Source of the DNA: an uncultured Rickettsiales bacterium
GTDB lineage: Bacteria > Pseudomonadota > Alphaproteobacteria > Rickettsiales > UBA1997
Length of the DNA stretch: 64,000 nt
Reading direction: 5' to 3'
NCBI GenBank assembly: GCA_934747265.1
Contig: CAKVGI010000004.1
Span: 1-64,000 of the forward strand
Of this stretch, positions 36,065 through 44,758 are shown in pieces. Below the pieces are notes generated by a model that saw nothing but the letters and a program-made list of their open reading frames with translations, had not been told where the DNA came from and did no database searches. Each line of letters begins with the position of its first letter. Within the stretch, counting starts at the first letter, position 1. The position numbers and the translations under genes are program-made.

Positions 36065-36538
36065 TTAGTTTTTATAAAGTTTTTCGATATTGAGTAATTT
36101 TATTTTTAAGTCCAATCCGCAAGAAAAACCGCCGAGTGTTCCATCGGAGTTTATTACCCTGTGGCATGGTATAATTATTGGTATTGGATTCTTGCTATTT
36201 GCCATACCTATGGCACGATATCCGTTTTTGCAATTAATAAAATTAGCTAAATCTTTATAGCTTCTAGTTTCTCCATAAGGTATTTTTAATAAACCATTCC
36301 AAACTTTCAGTTGAAAATCGGTACCGTGTGGTTTAATAGGTACTGAAAAAACTTTTCTATTTCCATTAAAATATTCTTGTATTTCACTTATGGCTTGTTT
36401 TATAAGTTCCGTTTCCTTTTTTGTTATATCATAATTAATTTTTCTATCACTATTTAAAAGTATATCAGTGATATAGCCTTTATTTTCAGCAATAGCTATT
36501 TTGCAAATTTTGGTATTATATTCATAAAAATATTTCAT
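36065..36538 (-). CDS. ogt: Methylated-DNA-protein-cysteine methyltransferase
   Basis: 157 residues. The active-site motif IPCHRVI contains the acceptor cysteine, preceded by NGYRAIGMANSKNPIPI, and the helix-turn-helix region WNGLLKIPYGETRSYKDLA is intact. The protein removes O6-methylguanine from DNA in a suicide reaction. Its start codon shares one base with the stop of hisS, so the two are translationally coupled. Confidence 0.95.
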   Translation of the reverse strand: MKYFYEYNTKICKIAIAENKGYITDILLNSDRKINYDITKKETELIKQAISEIQEYFNGNRKVFSVPIKPHGTDFQLKVWNGLLKIPYGETRSYKDLANFINCKNGYRAIGMANSKNPIPIIIPCHRVINSDGTLGGFSCGLDLKIKLLNIEKLYKN

Positions 36539-37755
36539 TAAATTAAAAATTCCTCTTCTTCTGATGTTTTTAAATTTTTTATTTTTAATTTTCCATTTTT
36601 TATCTCGTCTTCACCAACAATGATAGCAAAATCAGCGCCACATTTATTCATCTTTTCCATCTTTTTCTTAAATTTACCAGAATATATTAATTCAATATTT
36701 TTCCCTTGATTTCTTAGTTTATTGGCTAAGTCTATGCAATATTCATTTTCATTTTCTGAAACTGGAACAATAGCTAGCAACTCATATTTTTTTTCTATTT
36801 TTTTGTCTATTAATAGCATTAATCTTTCAATACCGCCAGCGCAACCAACAGATGGCACTTCTTCATTGCCAATTTCGCCTATTAAATTATCATACCTGCC
36901 ACCACCACCAACACTTGATTGAGCTCCGAGATCTGTTGTTGTAAATTCAAAAACAGTGGATGTATAATAATCAAGTCCTCTAACTAATAGTGGATTAGAA
37001 AAATATTTTATGTTCAAAAAATCCAATGTTTTTAATATATTGGCATAAAAGTCTTTTTCTTCATCTGAATAAAATTCATTAATTTTAGGAGCATCTTTCA
37101 CTAAAATTTTATCACATTCTTCTTTGCTGTCTAAAATTCTTAATGGATTTTTTTCAAGTCTAATTTTACTATCCTCTGATAATTTATCTTTAAGGTTAGA
37201 GAAATATTCTTTTAAAGCATTTTCATATCTTTTTTTACAATCATTAGATCCCAGAGAATTAATTTCTAATGTAATATTTTTTAATCCTAATTCTTGCAAT
37301 ATCTTGTAAAATAAGCAGATAATTTCAACATCTGCAATGTATTCTTTATTTCCAATATACTCAAAGTTTATTTGATTTAATTGTCTGTATCTACCTTTTT
37401 GTGGTCTATCGTACCTAAATAATGGTCCATATGAAAATAATTTCTGTGGTAAATTTTGATTTAATTCGCCATTATTTAAAAAACTTCTAGCAACACCAGC
37501 GGTAAATTCTGGTCTTAAAGCTAATAAATTACCACCTCTATCTTCAAATTTATATAATTCTTTCATTACTATATCAGAACCATCGCCAACGCTTCTTTCA
37601 AAAAGATTACTTTCTTCAATAATTGGAGTTATTATTTCATGAAAATTGTAGGTTTTAGCTACATTTTTAGCTACATCAACAACAAAATTATATTTGTCCA
37701 TTAAATCATAAAATAAATCTTGCGTTCCTCTTACATTTTGAAAATTTGTTTTCAT
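36538..37755 (-). CDS. hisS: Histidyl-tRNA synthetase
   Basis: 405 residues. Class II motifs are present: motif 2 FRYDRPQKGRYRQLNQINFEYIG, the histidine-specific block GLDYYTSTVFEFT, motif 3 SVGGGGRYDNLIGEIG then GCAGGIERLMLLI, and a C-terminal anticodon-binding domain (LLAIVPVSENENEYCIDLANKLR). ogt follows it with a one-base overlap. Confidence 0.97.
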   Translation of the reverse strand: MKTNFQNVRGTQDLFYDLMDKYNFVVDVAKNVAKTYNFHEIITPIIEESNLFERSVGDGSDIVMKELYKFEDRGGNLLALRPEFTAGVARSFLNNGELNQNLPQKLFSYGPLFRYDRPQKGRYRQLNQINFEYIGNKEYIADVEIICLFYKILQELGLKNITLEINSLGSNDCKKRYENALKEYFSNLKDKLSEDSKIRLEKNPLRILDSKEECDKILVKDAPKINEFYSDEEKDFYANILKTLDFLNIKYFSNPLLVRGLDYYTSTVFEFTTTDLGAQSSVGGGGRYDNLIGEIGNEEVPSVGCAGGIERLMLLIDKKIEKKYELLAIVPVSENENEYCIDLANKLRNQGKNIELIYSGKFKKKMEKMNKCGADFAIIVGEDEIKNGKLKIKNLKTSEEEEFLI

Positions 37756-37820
37756 AAAATACCAAAATTATTACTCCATTTTTCAAAATATAATATCAAA
37801 TATAATATTCAATTCTTATT

Positions 37821-38948
37821 TTATTTTTCTTGTTTTTTCAATAAAATATTGCAGAAAATCATTATTATGATACCAAATAATAATATAAAGAAAGCATTTG
37901 GGATTATTGTTATTAAAGGTAAATCTTTTACAAAAGTACCCATAATTGTTCGCATATAATAAATAACTGGATATAGTCTAGCTGTAATCTGTCCACTTGT
38001 ATCTAAACTTGATATAGGGGTTAAAAGCCCAGAATACGTAAAAGATGGTATCATTGTTGCTATAAGTGATATCATAAGTCCAGCAATCTGACTTTTTGCA
38101 AAAGAAGATACAAATAAGCCTATTGCGGTTGTTGAAAGGATATAAAGTATAGTTATTAAACTTAAAACTAAAAAACTACCTTTTATTGGAACATCATAAA
38201 AAAATACCGCAATAGCTATCAATATCAAGTAAATAATAAAAAATATACCAATATACAATATTTGTTTTCCTATTAAAAATTCAAGTTTTGTTAGTGGGGT
38301 AGCATAAAAATTGGTAATAGTACCTTGTTCTTTTTCTTTAACAATGGATAGAGTCATCATAATTGATGGGATCGCTATTAAAATAATACCTATCGCACCA
38401 GGTACAAATGAAAACTTACTTTCTGATGCTTGATTATACCAATATCTGCTTTTTATTTTAAATTGAGTAATGTCATCCTTTTGTCCGAATTTTTCTTTTA
38501 ACATATTTGATAAATATGTCATATTGGTTCCAGAAGTATATCCTTTTATTGTTTCAGATCTGAAAGGTAGTGTTCCATCTATAAAAGTTCCAACTTGGGT
38601 ACCTTTTCCAGACATCAAATTTCTGGCGAAACCCGCAGGTATATCTAAATAAAACTTAATATCGCTTTGCTTTAAAGCTAATTCCGCTTGTCTTTCAGAA
38701 ATAGCATTTCCTTTGTATAAATAATATTCTGAATTGATATAAGCATCAGCATAACTTCTACTTAAAGGTGTGTTATCAAAATCAAGTACCATAAAAGGAA
38801 TATTTTTTACATCCATATTTATACCGCTTGAAAACAAAAACATCAAAACTATTGGGACAACTATATTACCAACAACTCTTGCTGGGTCTCTAAATAATTC
38901 TATTGTCTCCTTCTTAGCAACAGTCATCATTCGTTTAAAACTAAACAT
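37821..38948 (-). CDS. ABC-2 type transporter permease
   Basis: 375 residues with the ABC-2 permease architecture: an N-terminal cytosolic ETIELFRDPARVVGN segment, a first membrane helix (about 30-45), a large periplasmic domain (about 50-175), then five membrane helices to the C-terminus. The helical set after VPGAIGIILIAIPSIMMTLSIVKEKEQGT is characteristic. No ATPase gene lies beside it. The HlyD protein at 59.4 kb could be a partner, but it is distant. I set the start at 38948 because an AGGCGG lies 6 nt upstream. Confidence 0.85.
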   Translation of the reverse strand: MFSFKRMMTVAKKETIELFRDPARVVGNIVVPIVLMFLFSSGINMDVKNIPFMVLDFDNTPLSRSYADAYINSEYYLYKGNAISERQAELALKQSDIKFYLDIPAGFARNLMSGKGTQVGTFIDGTLPFRSETIKGYTSGTNMTYLSNMLKEKFGQKDDITQFKIKSRYWYNQASESKFSFVPGAIGIILIAIPSIMMTLSIVKEKEQGTITNFYATPLTKLEFLIGKQILYIGIFFIIYLILIAIAVFFYDVPIKGSFLVLSLITILYILSTTAIGLFVSSFAKSQIAGLMISLIATMIPSFTYSGLLTPISSLDTSGQITARLYPVIYYMRTIMGTFVKDLPLITIIPNAFFILLFGIIIMIFCNILLKKQEK

Positions 38949-39011
38949 ATACATCCGCCTTTTTAACTTCTAAAATAAAGTTTATTTTATTATAAATAAA
39001 AAACAATAATA

Positions 39012-39747
39012 TTATTGATATTTTATTCTTAAAGCTTTACATCCAGTTTTATTTTCAAAAGCATATTCATAAGAAACTTTATTGTGTTCCTGAGAATTCT
39101 TGCCTAAGCAATAACCTCTAATGCTTCCGCTATTATATATTCCATCGTCAGCCTTTAAATCAATCATCCATAAGGCTTTTGAGTTTTTTTGATGATTTGG
39201 CTTTGAAAAATCTAAAAATTAAAGCATTTTCACCAAAACCATATAGACTATCAAGTACATTTTGTGATTGAGCATTAACGTCAAAAGTTTCAAAAAAATA
39301 AAACATTTCTGGTATACCATAAGAATGAGGAATTGTAAAATTTGAAGTTGTATATCTTCCAGTATCGGTACCTTCGCCTATGCCAACTGGTTCAAAATCG
39401 CTAGTTTTTTGTAGATACATATCAACGAATGGGGCGTAAATAATATTTGGTATATAGTGATTATTGGCTGTATCGGTACCATTATATGGAAAAGCAAAGC
39501 TATTTGCATTATAGCTTTCAACCGAACCACCACCAATTTTGCCATCACCATCTAAATCGCCGGGTAATCTGTTCTTTATTACTTCAAAAGAATAAACTGC
39601 TTGTTTCCAACCATTTATTTCATTAATAACTTTTCTAACCTTTGCACTTTCTATTAAACTTTGCCCACCAGTAATTCCAGCAACTAACAAACCAATAATT
39701 ATTAAAACTATTGATAATTCTATTAATGAGAAAGCTTTATTGTTCAT
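39012..39747 (-). pseudogene. Type IV prepilin/pseudopilin-like protein, frameshifted
   Basis: The start MNNKAFSLIELSIVLIIIGLLVAG carries the class III prepilin motif: K-A-F-S-L-I-E-L with Glu5 of the mature protein and a hydrophobic helix. Reading continues to a run of seven A (complement of 39184-39190), after which this frame stops at 39160. The frame that continues reads NSKALWMIDLKADDGIYNSG ... GCKALRIKYQ and ends at the TAA at 39012-39014, giving the DDG-type pseudopilin C-terminus. One extra A explains the break, through mutation, slippage or sequencing error. If intact, it would be a pilin of about 245 residues. Confidence 0.75.
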
Positions 39748-39950
39748 ATTATTTGCATATTTATATATATAATATGATAATAGAAATAATATTTTATTTT
39801 TCAATGGTTTATATATTCTACTTATTTGAGTATTTTTTACATTAAATAAGTAAAATTAATAACTTTATTATATATTTTCCTTTTATTTAATATTGATTTT
39901 TAAAAAAATATTTATTACAATCCTTGTAGGTTTGTTAAATTGCTATTTGT

Positions 39951-40466
39951 ATGATTAAGTTTCTAAAAACATTATTATTTGTTGTCATTATGATTTTTTC
40001 ATTTGCTTTGGGTGTTAAATATTCATATTTGTTTTCAAAAGGTGATTTGAATATATTGAATGAGACTGACATTTTATTTGGTGGCAAGCAGGGTAATCAG
40101 AATACGGATGTAAATAATCAAGAAGAAACCGAAAAAATAGTAATAGAAGAGGCACCAGCAGAGTTATCTCCATTAACAGATGAAGAAAAAAATGATATAG
40201 AAAATTTAAATGCTGGTATGCCAGATTTTGAGGGTATAGATGAATCAACTAATGGTGGTGAACAAACTGGTGCAGAAATTGATGTTTCTGAACCTATGGA
40301 TGGAATTAATAATAATGAATTGGAAAATTCAGTAAATTCTGATAATAGCGTAGAAAATAATACAAATAATGCTGTTGATACAACAAATACTGATGCAAAT
40401 CAACAAAATACTACTACAAATTCGACACAAAAAAATGAATTGAGTAGTACGAATAATACAAAATAA
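39951..40466 (+). CDS. Acidic, Asn-rich single-pass membrane protein
   Basis: 171 residues. A membrane helix (about 3-22) is followed by an acidic, Asn/Thr-rich low-complexity region to the end, much like the protein at 8594-10297 but shorter. It starts behind a long AT-rich leader and its stop is 2 bp ahead of mnmE, so it may share the mnmE transcript. No family recognised. Confidence 0.6.
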   Translation: MIKFLKTLLFVVIMIFSFALGVKYSYLFSKGDLNILNETDILFGGKQGNQNTDVNNQEETEKIVIEEAPAELSPLTDEEKNDIENLNAGMPDFEGIDESTNGGEQTGAEIDVSEPMDGINNNELENSVNSDNSVENNTNNAVDTTNTDANQQNTTTNSTQKNELSSTNNTK

Positions 40467-40468
40467 TT

Positions 40469-41800
40469 ATGAGTACAATTTTTGCTCCGCTAACCCTAAA
40501 AGGTTTATGCAGTGTTTATGTTTTAAGAATTTCTGGAAACGAAACGCTTGAATGCTTGAAAAAATTAGGAATTAAAAAAGAATTAATTCCACAAAAAGCA
40601 ACAGTTTGTAAAATAAAAAATGTAAATGGTGAATTACTTGATGAGGCTTTAATTGTCTATTTCAAAGCTCCGCACAGTTTTACTGGCGAAGATGTTGCTG
40701 AAATAAGTTTACATTGTTCTAATTATATAATAAAACAGGTTTTTTCTATTTTATCATCGGTTGATAATGTTAGATTGGCAGAAAGAGGTGAGTTTTCAAA
40801 AAGAGCATTTTTAAATAATAAAATTGATTTAATGCAAGCGGAATCAATAGTTGATTTAATAAATGCTGAAACGGAAATACAACATAAATTAGCTATTGAA
40901 CAATTAAGCGGTAGAAATTCTAATTTTTATAATGATTTAAGGCAGAAAGTCGTTGAAGTCTTATCAATTTTAGAAGCTTTTATAGATTTTCCAGAAGAAG
41001 AAATTCCGCAAGAATTGGAAGGCGAAATTTTGGCGAAGGTGTCAAAAATCAAAACTGATATAAAAAATAATTTGAATGATGACAAAATTGGGGAAAGGAT
41101 TAGAGATGGTTTTAAAATATCTATAATAGGTGAGCCAAATGCTGGAAAATCAACGTTATTAAATTATTTATCAAATAGAGATATTGCGATTGTATCTGAT
41201 ATTGCGGGAACGACACGGGATATTATAGAAGTAAATCTTGATATAGCTGGTATACCTGTGGTTATTTATGATACTGCTGGTATTAGAGAAACTAATGATA
41301 TAATAGAAAGAGAAGGGGTCAAAAGGGCAATAGCAAACGCAAATACTTCTGATATTAAAATTTTAGTTGTAGACAGTACAAATATTGAATTAAGTCAAAG
41401 TGTTTTGGATTTAATTGATAATAATACAATAATTTTATTAAATAAAATAGATTTACTTGAAGTGGGCGATATTATAGATAAAAACATATTTAAAGACGGT
41501 ACAGTAATAGAAATTTCAATAACCAATAAACTCAATTTGGATAATTTTTTAGACATTTTGCAGAATAAGCTAGAAAATATGGTATCACCACATATTAACA
41601 CAACAATTACCAACGAGAGATATAGGCAAGAATTGTTAAAAGCATTAGATTATCTTGAATTATTTGACTTTAATATGCCAATAGAGATTAATGCTGAAAA
41701 TATTAGGATGGTGGCTGATTGTATAGGAAGAATTACTGGTAGGGTGAGTTCCGATGAAATACTTGGAAATATTTTTTCAAAGTTCTGTATAGGTAAGTAA
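40469..41800 (+). CDS. mnmE: tRNA modification GTPase MnmE
   Basis: 443 residues, normal for MnmE. The N-terminal tetrahydrofolate-binding domain starts STIFAPLT. The GTPase has G1 GEPNAGKST, G2 IAGTTRD, G3 DTAGIRE and G4 NKID. The C-terminal CIGK cysteine motif needed for activity ends the protein. MnmE with MnmG makes the xm5U34 wobble modification. A repeat element lies 66 bp downstream. Confidence 0.98.
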   Translation: MSTIFAPLTLKGLCSVYVLRISGNETLECLKKLGIKKELIPQKATVCKIKNVNGELLDEALIVYFKAPHSFTGEDVAEISLHCSNYIIKQVFSILSSVDNVRLAERGEFSKRAFLNNKIDLMQAESIVDLINAETEIQHKLAIEQLSGRNSNFYNDLRQKVVEVLSILEAFIDFPEEEIPQELEGEILAKVSKIKTDIKNNLNDDKIGERIRDGFKISIIGEPNAGKSTLLNYLSNRDIAIVSDIAGTTRDIIEVNLDIAGIPVVIYDTAGIRETNDIIEREGVKRAIANANTSDIKILVVDSTNIELSQSVLDLIDNNTIILLNKIDLLEVGDIIDKNIFKDGTVIEISITNKLNLDNFLDILQNKLENMVSPHINTTITNERYRQELLKALDYLELFDFNMPIEINAENIRMVADCIGRITGRVSSDEILGNIFSKFCIGK

Positions 41801-41865
41801 TTTAAGATCTTTCTTTTTCCATTTTGCAGTTTGGAGTTGATGAAGCCAATACCACATTTTGCCCC

Positions 41866-42010
41866 CATTTGTAAGGGGGGAGCTGACGAAGTCAGCAGGG
41901 GGGTTGAGAATATTCATTTTGTTTTATTGTAGAATAAAACAAAATGAATGATTGAAAATTGAAAATGAAAAATTAAAAATAAATATAAAGTCAGAGATTT
42001 AAATTTTAAA
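41866..42010 (+). repeat. Dispersed two-hairpin element, copy 1
   Basis: The region reads GGGGGGAG, then a hairpin GCTGAC-GAA-GTCAGC (41882-41896), then AGGGGGGTTGAGA, then a perfect 17-bp hairpin (arms 41912-41928 and 41933-41949, loop GTAG), then an AT-rich tail containing TATAAAGTCAGAGATTT. Just upstream is a further CCCCC...GGGGG pair. The same order appears inverted at 61015-61170. The region is intergenic between mnmE and lgt. Confidence 0.85.
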
Positions 42011-42175
42011 TTTAGTATTTAGTATTTTGAATAATATATATTACATATCAAATAATAACCATATATAATTAGTAATATATTAAAAATTAAAAATATCCAT
42101 TATTTTTATAATTTTGTGTTGTTTTTTTAATTTGTTTTTTATATCTATATTGATATAATAATTTTTTAAAAGAAT

Positions 42176-42964
42176 ATGCAAGTTCCGTTTCTAGATCCAA
42201 TATTATTTAAAATAGGTTCATTGGAAATTAGATGGTATTCACTAGCTTACATTTTTGGTATTATCTTTGCTTGGGTTATAATAAAATATTTTAATAATAA
42301 AAATAAAATTTTTGATGCAAAAAAAATGTCGGATGATTTTTTTACATATGCTGTATTTTCAATTATTATTGGCGGAAGGCTTGGTTATGTTTTATTTTAT
42401 AATTTTTCTTTTTATCTTAAAAATCCAGTAGAAATATTTAAAATATGGCAGGGTGGTATGTCTTTTCATGGAGGTCTAATTGGTGCTATAATAGGAGCTT
42501 ATTTTTTATGCAAAAAATATAAGGTTAATTTTTTTGAATTTTGTGATTTATTATCTGTATCAGCGCCGATTGGTTTATTTTTAGGCAGAATTGCTAATTT
42601 TATAAATCTTGAATTGTACGGACGAACAACAACGTCAAAAATAGGGGTTATTTTTTCTAATGCTGGTGATTTACCAAGACATCCAAGTCAATTATATGAA
42701 GCATTTTTAGAAGGATTCGTTTTGTTTTTAATTTTATTTTTTACAGCAAAAAAGATTGATATTAAAAAACATACAAGTTTGTTGAGCGGTATTTTTTTGA
42801 TTGGTTATGGATTTTCAAGATTTATTGTTGAATTTTTTAGAGAGCCGGATTGGCAAATTGGATATATATTAAAATATTTTACTATGGGACAGGTATTAAC
42901 AATCCCAATAATTCTATTGGGATCGTATTTGATAATAAAATCTTTAACAAAGAATAATAATTAA
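42176..42964 (+). CDS. lgt: Prolipoprotein diacylglyceryl transferase
   Basis: 262 residues with about seven membrane helices. The conserved blocks are IRWYSLAYIFG, WQGGMSFHGGLIGA and GRIANFINLELYGR (Lgt signature, usually GRxGNF-N-E; here an Ala replaces Gly), then RHPSQLYEA and FSRFIVEFFREPD. Lgt puts the diacylglyceryl on the lipobox Cys of lipoproteins such as the VirB7-like protein here. Its 3' end overlaps the SulP gene by 4 bp in convergent orientation. Confidence 0.97.
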   Translation: MQVPFLDPILFKIGSLEIRWYSLAYIFGIIFAWVIIKYFNNKNKIFDAKKMSDDFFTYAVFSIIIGGRLGYVLFYNFSFYLKNPVEIFKIWQGGMSFHGGLIGAIIGAYFLCKKYKVNFFEFCDLLSVSAPIGLFLGRIANFINLELYGRTTTSKIGVIFSNAGDLPRHPSQLYEAFLEGFVLFLILFFTAKKIDIKKHTSLLSGIFLIGYGFSRFIVEFFREPDWQIGYILKYFTMGQVLTIPIILLGSYLIIKSLTKNNN

Positions 42965-44592
42965 GCTTTAATATATTGTAATACATCTTCAATATTGTCA
43001 AAGATTCTATTCTTGCCAACTAAATCATTTATACCGAATTTTTTAACTTTTTTGGATATTTGTCTTGGCATTTGTAATAATAAAACTTCAACATTTTTAC
43101 TTTGAAAATATTTAATTATATTTTCAAGTATGATTAATCCAGATGCATCTATAATTGAAATATGTTGTAGTCTGATTATTGCATATTTATATGTTTCAAT
43201 ATGTTGCTTAAATTCATTTTCAAATTTAGATGAAACAGCGAAGAAGAATGCCCCATTTGGTTCATATATTAAAACATCTTCTGGAAATTCTATTTTATCT
43301 ATAATACTTCTACCATCCTTATTTCTGGTTTTTGTGCTTGTAAATTTTAAACTTGAATTGTTATACATATTGTTCATAAAATTGAATGATGAGACAATTA
43401 ATCCTATTCCAATTGATACGGTTAAATCAAAAGTAATAGTCAGAATAATTGTTAAAAATAAAACAAATATATCAGCTTTTGGTGCTCTTAATAAATGTTT
43501 TATTTCTCTCCAACTACTCATATTATAAGCAACAACAGCCAAAATACCGCCGAGTGTTGCCATTGGAATATAAGAAATCAATGGTGCGAAGAATATTAAT
43601 ATTAATAATAAAAATATACTATGCAACATACCGGCAACAGGTGTTTTTCCGCCATTTTTAATATTTGTAGCGGTTCTAGCAATAGCACCAGTAGCAGGAA
43701 TACCTCCAATAATAGGAGTTATAACATTAGCTACACCTTGCGCAAATAATTCAGTATTAGAATCGTGTTTTGAATTTGTCATACTATCAGCAACAACCGC
43801 GCTTAATAATGATTCAATTGCACCTAATAAAGCTATTGTTAAAGCTGGAATGAATAGCATTTTAATTGTTGAAATACTTATATCTGGAAGTATTAATTGT
43901 GGAAGCGAAAAATTAATTTCACCAAATCTATCAACTATTTTTTCTACTGGAAAGTTAAAAAATTTAACAATTAAAGTTGTAATTACTAATGCAACAAATT
44001 GTGAAGGTAATTTCGTTGTAATTTTAGGAAAAAGAAAAATTATACCAATAGTTAAAACAGAAATAAATAATGCATAAAAGTTAATTGTATTTAAATTGGT
44101 AATATAAACATACCATTTATGAAAAAAATCAGCAGGTATTTTTCCATTTATTGTTAATCCTAATAAATCAGCAACTTGTGTAGAAAATATCAAAATGGCT
44201 ATACCAGCAGTAAAACCAATAACTAACGGTAAAGAAATAAATTTTATAAAATTACCAAGTTTTAAAAATCCGAATAGCATAAGCAAAATACCAGACATGA
44301 TTGTAGCAGTCATTAAGCCTGACAATCCATATTTTTGTACTATTGAATAAATTAAAACAACAAACGCACCAGTAGGACCAGCTATTTGAAATTTGGTACC
44401 ACCAAGAGCGGATACTATAAAGCCGGCAACTATCGCGGTAATTAAGCTTTGATTAGGATTAACACCGCTAGCTATGCCAAAAGCAATAGACAATGGTAAT
44501 GCAACTATTGCAACTATAAGTCCAGCCATAGTATCATCAATAAATAATTTCTTTGAATAATGTTTCAAAGAATTCAACATCTCTATCTTCAT
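42961..44592 (-). CDS. SulP family anion transporter with STAS domain
   Basis: 543 residues. The SulP membrane domain (about 15-425) has the motifs AGLIVAIVALPLSIAFGIASGV and FQIAGPTGAFVVLIYSIV, about 12 helices, and GGIPATGAIARTATNIKNGGKTPVAGMLHS. A C-terminal STAS domain follows (about 435-540) with IRLQHISIIDASGLIILENI. Such proteins carry sulfate, bicarbonate or dicarboxylates; the substrate is not evident from sequence. It is convergent with lgt. Confidence 0.93.
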   Translation of the reverse strand: MKIEMLNSLKHYSKKLFIDDTMAGLIVAIVALPLSIAFGIASGVNPNQSLITAIVAGFIVSALGGTKFQIAGPTGAFVVLIYSIVQKYGLSGLMTATIMSGILLMLFGFLKLGNFIKFISLPLVIGFTAGIAILIFSTQVADLLGLTINGKIPADFFHKWYVYITNLNTINFYALFISVLTIGIIFLFPKITTKLPSQFVALVITTLIVKFFNFPVEKIVDRFGEINFSLPQLILPDISISTIKMLFIPALTIALLGAIESLLSAVVADSMTNSKHDSNTELFAQGVANVITPIIGGIPATGAIARTATNIKNGGKTPVAGMLHSIFLLLILIFFAPLISYIPMATLGGILAVVAYNMSSWREIKHLLRAPKADIFVLFLTIILTITFDLTVSIGIGLIVSSFNFMNNMYNNSSLKFTSTKTRNKDGRSIIDKIEFPEDVLIYEPNGAFFFAVSSKFENEFKQHIETYKYAIIRLQHISIIDASGLIILENIIKYFQSKNVEVLLLQMPRQISKKVKKFGINDLVGKNRIFDNIEDVLQYIKA

Positions 44593-44722
44593 TTTCGTAA
44601 ATGACCTTAAATTATTATTAATTTTTTGAAAGAATTACTGAAAATTTAATAGTGTTTTTTAAAAAAACAATAAAAAAATAGTATTTTTTATTGTTTTTGT
44701 CTGTAAGCTTATCAGCTAAAAT

Positions 44723-44750
44723 AAAAAAGAGACTTAAAATAATAAGTCTC
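44723..44750 (-). terminator. Intrinsic terminator after pyk
   Basis: On the minus strand GAGACTTA, loop TTATTT and TAAGTCTC form an 8-bp stem (44729-44736 with 44743-44750) followed by six T (complement of 44723-44728). It starts 8 bp after the pyk stop. Confidence 0.85.
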
Positions 44751-44758
44751 AATTTATG

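Noticed and set aside
39184..39190. Programmed -1 ribosomal frameshift in the pseudopilin
   Set aside because: Restoring the frame needs a +1 shift or loss of one A, not a -1 shift, so the usual slippery-site mechanism does not explain it.
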